NCBI GenBank assembly: GCA_027023175.1
Contig: JALVWW010000191.1
Coordinates: 1-9,956, forward strand
Reading direction: 5' to 3'
DNA from: Campylobacterales bacterium
GTDB taxonomy: Bacteria > Campylobacterota > Campylobacteria > Campylobacterales > JALSKU01
Length of the DNA: 9,956 nucleotides
Made by a program: the position numbers and the translations under genes. Of this stretch, positions 1 through 5,694 are shown one piece after another. The notes beneath the pieces were generated by a model. It was not told the origin of the DNA. It searched no databases and saw nothing but the letters and a program-made list of their open reading frames with translations. The stretch's first letter is position 1; every line of letters begins with the position of its first letter.

Positions 1-627
1 GGATACAAACTCAAAGTGATAGAGTTTGAAAGTTATGACAAGTTTAAGTTTGAAAAATTTAGTATAAAAGTTTTACCTCTTTATCATTCAAAAGAGAGTT
101 TTGCTTTTTATATAAAAGAGTATGACAAAAGCAACTCTTTGGATGAAGAAAAGCTTAAAAAAGATGGACTGCAGCCTTCAAAATTTTATGGGGAAATCAA
201 AAAGGGCAGAGAAGTTTTTGTAAATGGCAAACTTTATAAGCCGAGTGATTATTTTTTAGATCCTATAAAAGGCAGAAGAGTAATGATATGCGGTGATAAT
301 GCCAAACCTGAACTTTTAAAAGAGTATTTAAACAATATTGATCTTTTGGTACACGAAGCCACTTATACAAAAGATGTATATGAAAATCTTCCTGTAAAAG
401 TTTTACATTCTACGGCTTTGGATGTGGGTAAAGTTGCCAAAGAAGCAAATGTAAAAAATCTTATCATTACCCACATAAGTCCAAGATATAATGATAGGGG
501 CAATCACCCTTTGAAACTTTTAGGGGACGAGGTAAGGTTGAATTATGGAGGCAATTTTTTTATTGCTTATGATTTTGCTCAGTTTTATCTTGATCATTTT
601 GGAGCTTTAAAGGAGGAAGTTCTTTGA
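1..627 (+). CDS. rnz: Ribonuclease Z, C-terminal part (5' end outside window)
   Basis: This is the 3' part of an RNase Z gene, the metallo-beta-lactamase-fold endonuclease that cuts tRNA precursors after the discriminator base to mature the 3' end. The frame is open from the first base, so the gene begins before the window. About 208 residues are present, against roughly 300 in the family. Visible family motifs are the metal-ligand aspartate in GDN (codon at 295-297, where many homologues have GDT), HEAT (352-363), HSTA (406-417) and the C-terminal THISPRY (469-489), which carries the last metal-binding histidine. The amino-terminal HxHxDH metal site must lie upstream and cannot be checked. 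An in-frame GTG at 16 is internal, not the start. The last 68 bases overlap the convergent channel gene; the end of the protein (after IAYDF) lies in that overlap. Family call is firm; activity is inferred. Confidence 0.93.
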   Translation, partial: GYKLKVIEFESYDKFKFEKFSIKVLPLYHSKESFAFYIKEYDKSNSLDEEKLKKDGLQPSKFYGEIKKGREVFVNGKLYKPSDYFLDPIKGRRVMICGDNAKPELLKEYLNNIDLLVHEATYTKDVYENLPVKVLHSTALDVGKVAKEANVKNLIITHISPRYNDRGNHPLKLLGDEVRLNYGGNFFIAYDFAQFYLDHFGALKEEVL

Positions 628-2302
628 TGTAGAGGTCTTGTTGAGGGAATGGTATAGTTATACCGGCATCATTTAAAGCTTTGTAAATCATTTTTAAAAA
701 TTCGCTTGTAGTATATCTCGGTCTTAGAGTCAATTCATCCTTTACCCATACAAAAAGTTCAAAATTGATACTATTGTCTCCAAGTGAAGTAAAGATGATT
801 TGAGGTTTTTTGGCACCGATTTTATAATGTGGGAGTTTTAAATCTTTTAATGCTGTTAGTATAACTTTTTCAACGGTTTCTACTTTTGTGCCGTATGCCA
901 CTCCAAAAGGTATGCGAAATCTTCTTGACTTGTCATTTAGAGTCCAATTGGTAACTATGTTTTGTATAAAGTTTTGATTTGGGACGATGAGGTCGATGTT
1001 GTCATTTGTTCTTATAGTTAGTGAGCGCATCCTTATATCCGTAACAGTTCCTCTTGTATCTTCATCAAGTTGGATATAATCGCCTATCTTGATACTCTTT
1101 TCAAACATCAAAATGATGCCCGAAACAAAGTTGGATACTATATTTTGCAAACCAAAACCTATACCTACCGATAAGGCTCCGGCTATTACTGTAAGTGAGC
1201 TTAGATTGAGTCCGATGGATTTCAGTGATGATAAAAATACAATGGTAAGTATAAGATAATATCCTATGTTTGCCAAAAGTGTTGTGGTAGAATTATTTAT
1301 ATCATATTTGTGCTTGAGAGAATAGATGGTTTTTTTATAATATTTACCGATATAAAGTCCGACAAGTATCAATACGGTAAAAATAAAAAAGTTTATCAAT
1401 GATATATCTTTTTTGTCAATACTAAAAAGCGGATAGTTAAGTATGTCCCATGTTTTTTCAAAAGTAAGTTTTATTTCATCAATTGAATTGTTTATAAAAA
1501 GTTCCGTACTTCCAAAACTCATTTTTTCAAAATAGCCAAGTAGCAACAGATAAGCTTTGTACTCTTTATCATTTGAGAGTTTTTTGATATTTTTTTCTAT
1601 CTTGAAAGCTTTTTTATCTTTGCTTTTGATATAATTAAAAAAAAGAATAAGATAATTATCTATCAGTTTTTGCATAATTTTATATTTTTTATTTAGTCTG
1701 TCTTGTATCAAAGTTTGCACATAAGATATATTTTTTTCACTAGCGGCAATCTTCCATTTTTCAAGATCTATTTTTAAACTCTCAAGTTTTTTATCAAGTT
1801 TTGTTAACATATTTTGATAATAGGAAATATTTGCCAAAGAGAGTTTTTTAGGAAAATTGATTGTAAAGAGTTTATCATACAGCTTTTGCTTCCACTCTTT
1901 TATATGGGTTTTTATATATTCTTCTTTGCTTTTGCCGATATCTATCAGTTTTTTATAGTACAAATACTCAAGTTTTTGTGTGGGAGTTGCACTCTGAGAA
2001 AGAATACTTAGTTTTTTATTTAAATCATTAAAATAATCATTTTCAAAAAATAAAAATTTTTGATATTCCATAAGTTTTTTAAATGCATTGATATATGTTT
2101 GATAATCACTAATATGTGAGATATTGAAATTTGGTTTTTGAAATTTTAAAGTTTTTATCTTTTTTGCATATAAAATATCCAAAGAGTATTCAGGTGAATT
2201 TTTTGGAATATTTTTTAATATACTATCCACCTGTGTGTCATTTATATCATTTGATGCGACTAAAAAAACAAATGATAAAAGGATTAAAATTATTTTTTTC
2301 AT
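560..2302 (-). CDS. MscS-family mechanosensitive ion channel with large periplasmic N-terminal domain
   Basis: This 580-residue protein should sit in the inner membrane and release solutes on hypo-osmotic shock. A signal peptide is visible (residues 1-17, hydrophobic core then VAS). It is followed by about 280 lysine-rich, helical, probably coiled-coil periplasmic residues without a recognised domain. Membrane segments fall near 301-320, 341-362 and 367-400. The last is the pore helix, with the small-residue pattern AGALSVGIGFGLQNIVSNF typical of MscS TM3. The beta domain (about 404-452, ending VPNQNFIQNIVTNW) and the alpha/beta vestibule domain follow, ending with PFPQQDL at 551-557. The size fits multi-domain MscS relatives rather than the roughly 290-residue E. 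coli MscS, so I give no symbol. The start is supported by the signal peptide, but no Shine-Dalgarno precedes it; a TATAAT lies 8-13 nt upstream. The hydrophilic tail (residues 560-580) overlaps the end of rnz. Confidence 0.9.
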   Translation of the reverse strand: MKKIILILLSFVFLVASNDINDTQVDSILKNIPKNSPEYSLDILYAKKIKTLKFQKPNFNISHISDYQTYINAFKKLMEYQKFLFFENDYFNDLNKKLSILSQSATPTQKLEYLYYKKLIDIGKSKEEYIKTHIKEWKQKLYDKLFTINFPKKLSLANISYYQNMLTKLDKKLESLKIDLEKWKIAASEKNISYVQTLIQDRLNKKYKIMQKLIDNYLILFFNYIKSKDKKAFKIEKNIKKLSNDKEYKAYLLLLGYFEKMSFGSTELFINNSIDEIKLTFEKTWDILNYPLFSIDKKDISLINFFIFTVLILVGLYIGKYYKKTIYSLKHKYDINNSTTTLLANIGYYLILTIVFLSSLKSIGLNLSSLTVIAGALSVGIGFGLQNIVSNFVSGIILMFEKSIKIGDYIQLDEDTRGTVTDIRMRSLTIRTNDNIDLIVPNQNFIQNIVTNWTLNDKSRRFRIPFGVAYGTKVETVEKVILTALKDLKLPHYKIGAKKPQIIFTSLGDNSINFELFVWVKDELTLRPRYTTSEFLKMIYKALNDAGITIPFPQQDLYIKELPPLKLQNDQDKTEQNHKQ

Positions 2303-2309
2303 AATCGAT

Positions 2310-2315
2310 ATTATA
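2310..2315 (-). promoter_or_regulatory. Possible -10 box of the mechanosensitive channel gene
   Basis: Read on the minus strand, the bases are a perfect TATAAT ending 7 nt before the ATG at 2302. A start site about 7 nt downstream of the box would give a transcript with almost no leader, which agrees with the missing Shine-Dalgarno. I see no good -35 box. The hexamer overlaps the TAA (2311-2313) that ends the upstream gene relic. Readthrough from upstream is the alternative way to transcribe the channel gene. Confidence 0.4.
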
Positions 2316-2620
2316 TCATACTTGTTGCTTTTATAAAATCATTTATAATATCTTTGAGATTTTCAAGTCCAACCGATACTCTTATCAGTCCCTCTGTAAT
2401 CCCAAGAAACTCTTTTGAAGCAGAGTTAAAATCTCTAAAAAATAGTACTGTCCATATGAAGTGCCAAAGTTCTGTTGTCTCCTATATTTTTGGTCAATGT
2501 TGCAAGCTTGAGGTTGTCTAAAAAAAGAAAATGTACTTCTTTTGAACCGGCTATATCTATCAGCCTATTGTTAGAGGTGCTCTTAAGATATTCTATGTAA
2601 AAAGGCTTATAAAAGTAGTG
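2311..2620 (-). pseudogene. Degraded 3' remnant of an O-acetylhomoserine sulfhydrylase / Cys-Met PLP-enzyme gene
   Basis: Two adjoining minus-strand frames together give the carboxyl end of a Cys/Met metabolism PLP-dependent enzyme of the MetY/MetZ kind. The first, 2620 to 2438 (61 codons), includes FLDNLKLATLTKNIGD and LALHMDST, matching the family's conserved FLDxLKL...NxGD and LxxHPAST region. It ends at TAG 2435-2437. Shifting frame by one base in the run of six A/T pairs at 2437-2442 continues with RDFNSASKEFLGITEGLIRV and SVGLENLKDIINDF, the typical GLIRxSVGxE ending, to TAA 2311-2313. About 102 residues remain of roughly 420. The frame is closed by TAG at 2621-2623, and the catalytic lysine region is missing. 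The stretch just before FLDN seems too short, suggesting an internal deletion, and HPAST has become HMDST. Exact substrate (MetY, MetZ or MetB type) cannot be told. The relic ends 8 nt before the channel gene, so the two may once have been co-transcribed. Confidence 0.82.
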
Positions 2621-2656
2621 CTATTGTAACTTATTGTTTTTAATGCCAAATAAAAT

Positions 2657-2685
2657 TTGTTAATTTTTTAAAAAAACAGTATAAT
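2657..2685 (+). promoter_or_regulatory. Sigma-70-type promoter of the SYLF gene
   Basis: TTGTTA at 2657-2662 and a perfect TATAAT at 2680-2685 are separated by 17 bp. The spacer contains a T-run and A-run (TTTTTTAAAAAA), as often seen in Campylobacterota promoters. Predicted transcription start is near 2692, giving a leader of about 24 nt that holds the ribosome site AAAAGGA (2703-2709), 6 nt before the ATG. Confidence 0.65.
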
Positions 2686-2715
2686 ATTTATCAAAAGAAA
2701 TAAAAAGGAAATAGT

Positions 2716-3378
2716 ATGTTTAAAACATTATCAAAATTGGCAGTTGTCGTCTCTTTTTGTATAGTAGGTTTATATGCCGGCTTTAAAGAAAACAGAATTA
2801 TTTCTACCACGATGGATATAATGAAAAATTCACATATTAAAATTCCTTCAAAAGTACTACAAAATGCTAAAGCTATAGTTGTTATCCCCAATCTTCAACA
2901 TGGGAGCTTTTTCCTGGGAGGAAGTTACGGCAGAGGTATTCTGACTGTTAAAAATGATAACGGATGGAGCGATCCTTCATTTGTGATATTTAGAAACATA
3001 AGTTTTGGTTTACAAGCAGGTGTAAGATCAACTGATGCTATCATGATATTTGAAAATGACAGAGGTCTTGACGGTATAGTTGACGGTAAAGCTACCATAA
3101 GTTTGACTGCCGGAGTTGTTGCTGGTAAAAAAGGACCCTACATAAGCAGAAAAACAGATGGAGAACTTTCAGCTGATATATTTTTGTTTGGACGAAGCAG
3201 TGGGTTGGAAATCAATGTCGGCTCTATTTCCGGTGGAAATCTTTATATAGATGATGAAACAAATGATAAATACTACAATAGTGTTGTAAATACTGATATT
3301 CTCCTATCAGGTGTAAGACAAAGCAATAAACAACAAGTGTTGAAGTTCAAAAAACTAATAACAGATATAACAAAATAG
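2716..3378 (+). CDS. Secreted SYLF-domain (YSC84/DUF500-like) lipid-binding protein
   Basis: The 220-residue product has a signal peptide (residues 1-21, hydrophobic core then GLYA before glycine), so export to the periplasm is likely. The cysteine at 15 lies inside the hydrophobic core without a lipobox, so it is not an obvious lipoprotein. The mature part is one SYLF domain: helical start (about 22-50), AKAIVVIPNL, then the hallmark glycine-rich GGSYGRG (68-74), a tryptophan-proline segment (W84, P87), GLQAG (98-102) and a repeated beta/glycine pattern to about 175. SYLF domains bind phosphoinositides in eukaryotes; the bacterial role is unsettled, probably envelope-associated. The ATG has a good ribosome site 6 nt upstream and an own promoter. 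The gene is monocistronic: the minus-strand relic ends before it and trpS has its own promoter about 100 bp later. Family assignment is strong; function is unknown. Confidence 0.87.
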   Translation: MFKTLSKLAVVVSFCIVGLYAGFKENRIISTTMDIMKNSHIKIPSKVLQNAKAIVVIPNLQHGSFFLGGSYGRGILTVKNDNGWSDPSFVIFRNISFGLQAGVRSTDAIMIFENDRGLDGIVDGKATISLTAGVVAGKKGPYISRKTDGELSADIFLFGRSSGLEINVGSISGGNLYIDDETNDKYYNSVVNTDILLSGVRQSNKQQVLKFKKLITDITK

Positions 3379-3442
3379 CAAAAATAGTTTAATTAGTTAC
3401 AGGTCACTTAACTTTTCGTAGGTTAAAAAAGTTTTATGACTC

Positions 3443-3475
3443 TTTTTGATATAATCTATAAATTTTTTTAGAGGA
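3443..3475 (+). promoter_or_regulatory. Promoter and ribosome site of the trpS operon
   Basis: A T-tract (3443-3447) is followed by GA and a perfect TATAAT (3450-3455), the layout typical of Campylobacter-type sigma-70 promoters, where the -35 box is weak or absent. The predicted start near 3462 leaves a leader of about 19 nt. The Shine-Dalgarno AGAGGA (3470-3475) stands 5 nt before the trpS ATG. The leader is too short for a riboswitch or attenuator. This is the only clear promoter I see for the six genes that follow. Confidence 0.65.
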
Positions 3476-3480
3476 TTATT

Positions 3481-4443
3481 ATGAGAGTTTTGACCGGTAT
3501 TCAACCTTCTGGTATTTTACACCTTGGAAACTATTTCGGCTCTATCAAACAAATGCTGGAATACCAAGGGAAAAGTGATCTTTTTGTATTTATAGCTAAT
3601 TACCACGCACTTACTTCATTAAAAGACGGACAGGCACTTAGAGAAAATACCATAGATGCAGCTATCAGCTTTTTATCACTTGGAATCGATCCAAACAAAG
3701 CAACCTTTTGGGCACAATCAGATGTCAAAGAGGTACTTGAGCTCTACTGGGTGCTATCTTCCTATACTCCTATGGGGTTGCTTGAGAGAGCTCACAGTTA
3801 CAAAGACAAAGTTGCAAAAGGCATTGTGGCAAATCATGGACTTTTTTCTTATCCTGTTTTGATGGCAGCTGATATTTTGCTTTATGATGCCAATGTAGTG
3901 CCGGTGGGCAAAGACCAAGTCCAGCATGTTGAAATCACAAGAGATATAGCAGTCAAGTTCAATAATGCTCACGGAGAAGTTTTGACTCTCCCTAAATTTA
4001 AAATAGATGAAAATGTCGCAACAGTTCCCGGAATTGACGGAGCCAAAATGAGTAAAAGCTACGGCAATACGATAAATATATTTACAACTCAAAAAGAGCT
4101 TAAAAAACAAACCGGAAAAATTATAACAGATTCTACTCCTTTGGAAGAGCCTAAAGAGTGGGAAAACTGTAATGTTTACAAACTTTGTAAGCTTTTTATG
4201 AACAATGATGAACTTTTGGAGCTTCAAGAGAGATACAAAAGCGGCAAAGAGGGATATGGTCACTTCAAAGCTACTTTAAAAGATAAGATTTGGGACTATT
4301 TTAGCCAGGCAAGAGAGAAAAGAGAGTATTATCTTTCTCATAAAGATGAAGTTAGAGATATATTAAATGAAGGTGCAAAAAAAGCCAAGAAAATTGCATC
4401 CAAAAAGATGGAAATTATAAGAGAAAAAGTAGGGATATTATAA
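3481..4443 (+). CDS. trpS: Tryptophanyl-tRNA synthetase
   Basis: This class I aminoacyl-tRNA synthetase charges tRNA-Trp with tryptophan, using ATP, in the cytoplasm. The 320-residue length is usual for the bacterial enzyme. The ATP-binding HIGH motif appears as HLGN (14-17) directly after GIQPSG. The second signature KMSKS is complete at 189-193. Between them are the tryptophan-pocket segment YPVLMAADILLY (124-135), with the aspartate at 131 that contacts the indole ring in studied homologues, and the conserved PVGKDQVQHVEITRDIA (141-157). No key residue is missing. It is the first gene of the tightly packed plus-strand operon: its TAA shares one base with the ATG of serS (TAATG), so translation of the two is probably coupled. 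In C. jejuni, from memory, trpS and serS are also adjacent. Assignment is firm. Confidence 0.97.
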   Translation: MRVLTGIQPSGILHLGNYFGSIKQMLEYQGKSDLFVFIANYHALTSLKDGQALRENTIDAAISFLSLGIDPNKATFWAQSDVKEVLELYWVLSSYTPMGLLERAHSYKDKVAKGIVANHGLFSYPVLMAADILLYDANVVPVGKDQVQHVEITRDIAVKFNNAHGEVLTLPKFKIDENVATVPGIDGAKMSKSYGNTINIFTTQKELKKQTGKIITDSTPLEEPKEWENCNVYKLCKLFMNNDELLELQERYKSGKEGYGHFKATLKDKIWDYFSQAREKREYYLSHKDEVRDILNEGAKKAKKIASKKMEIIREKVGIL

Positions 4444-5687
4444 TGCTGGATTTAAAACTTTTACAAAACAGTTTTGATGAAGTTGCCAAAAAACTTAGAA
4501 AAAAAGGTGTCAAAGAAGAGATTTTAGCGGAACTTAAAAGACTTTTTGTTGTTTTAAAAGAACAAAGAGCAAAACTGGAAAATTTACAGGCTCAAAAAAA
4601 TGAAAAGAGTAAACTTTTTCCTCTATACAAAAAAGAGGGAAAAGATGTAGCTTCTTTAAAAGATGAGCTTGACAAGATAAAAGAGCGTATCGGTTTTGAG
4701 CAAAAAATAGTAGATGAATTGGAAGATGAGCTTGCAATCTATGCTTTAAATATACCCAATATCCCTGATGATGAAGTGCCTGTAGGAAATGATGAAGAAG
4801 ATAATGTAGAGATAAAAAAAGTTTTAACTCCAAGAGAGTTTGACTTCAAGCCAAAAGAGCACTGGGAATTGGCTGAAAATCTTGACTGGATTGATTTTAA
4901 AAGAGGTGTCAAGCTTGCAAAAAGCAGGTTTTCTGTACTTAAAAACGGTGCTGCAAAGTTAGAGAGAGCCTTGATAAATTATATGTTGGATTTCAATACA
5001 AAAAGAGGCTTTAAAGAAGTTTGTGTGCCTTATATAGTAAACAAAGAGTCCATGAAGGGAACCGGTCAGCTTCCAAAATTTGAAGAAGATTTGTTTAAAA
5101 TTGAAGATGAAGAGCTCTATCTTATACCGACAGCCGAAGTTCCGCTGACCAATCTTTATAGAGATGAGATACTAAAAGATGATGAGCTACCTATACTTAT
5201 GACAGGTTATACAGCCTGTTTTAGAAAAGAAGCAGGAAGTGCGGGAAGAGATACTAGAGGCATGATAAGGCAACATCAGTTTGACAAGGTAGAGCTTGTA
5301 AGTATAACCAAACCGGAGCATAGTGATGAAGTCTTTGACAAGATGGTGGAGTGTGCAAGTGACCTTTTAACAACACTAGGTTTACCTCACAGGCTTGTAA
5401 TGCTTTGTGGTGGAGATTTGGGGTTTGGTGCGGCAAAAACTATAGATCTTGAAGTTTGGCTTCCTGGTCAAGGAAAATATAGAGAAATCAGCTCTGTTTC
5501 AAACACTAGAGACTTTCAGGCAAGACGCGCAAAGATAAGATATAAAGAGGGTAAAAAAAACAGACTCGTTCATACGCTAAACGGTTCATCTTTGGCAGTT
5601 GGGCGAACTTTGATAGCCATTATGGAGAATTATCAACAAAAAGATGGTACCATAACAATACCTGAAGTTTTAAAAGAGTATTTATAG
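4443..5687 (+). CDS. serS: Seryl-tRNA synthetase
   Basis: This class II aminoacyl-tRNA synthetase charges tRNA-Ser, and tRNA-Sec where present. At 414 residues it is full length. The N-terminal antiparallel coiled coil that grips the long variable arm of tRNA-Ser spans roughly 26-98, rich in Lys and Glu. The catalytic part shows the serine-binding TAE (230-232), motif 2 as FRKEAGSAGRDTRG (260-273) with its ATP-binding arginines, EISSVSN (348-354) and motif 3 as NGSSLAVGR (380-388). The ATG overlaps the trpS stop by one base, with AGGGA 7 nt upstream as ribosome site. Seven bases separate its stop from the next gene, whose ribosome site begins inside the serS stop codon. Nothing is unusual in the protein. 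Confidence 0.97.
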   Translation: MLDLKLLQNSFDEVAKKLRKKGVKEEILAELKRLFVVLKEQRAKLENLQAQKNEKSKLFPLYKKEGKDVASLKDELDKIKERIGFEQKIVDELEDELAIYALNIPNIPDDEVPVGNDEEDNVEIKKVLTPREFDFKPKEHWELAENLDWIDFKRGVKLAKSRFSVLKNGAAKLERALINYMLDFNTKRGFKEVCVPYIVNKESMKGTGQLPKFEEDLFKIEDEELYLIPTAEVPLTNLYRDEILKDDELPILMTGYTACFRKEAGSAGRDTRGMIRQHQFDKVELVSITKPEHSDEVFDKMVECASDLLTTLGLPHRLVMLCGGDLGFGAAKTIDLEVWLPGQGKYREISSVSNTRDFQARRAKIRYKEGKKNRLVHTLNGSSLAVGRTLIAIMENYQQKDGTITIPEVLKEYL

Positions 5688-5694
5688 AGGCAGT

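Noticed and set aside
2691..2891. 66-codon minus-strand frame over the promoter and start of the SYLF gene
   Set aside because: It is antisense to a good promoter and signal-peptide region; the hydrophobic product is what the reverse complement of AT-rich code gives by chance.
3408..3433. Short inverted repeats after the SYLF gene (AACTTTT with AAAAGTT, or TTAAC with GTTAA), possible terminator
   Set aside because: Stems are 5-7 bp and nearly all A-T, the two pairings compete, and the downstream T-run (3443-3447) is better explained as part of the trpS promoter.
3456..3480. Riboswitch or attenuator before trpS
   Set aside because: The predicted leader is about 19 nt, with no room for a leader peptide with tryptophan codons or a T-box-like fold.
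3754..4263. 169-codon open frame on the minus strand inside trpS
   Set aside because: It lies wholly antisense to a firmly identified synthetase gene, gives a low-complexity Phe/Ile/Cys-rich product, and has no supporting ribosome site or family match.
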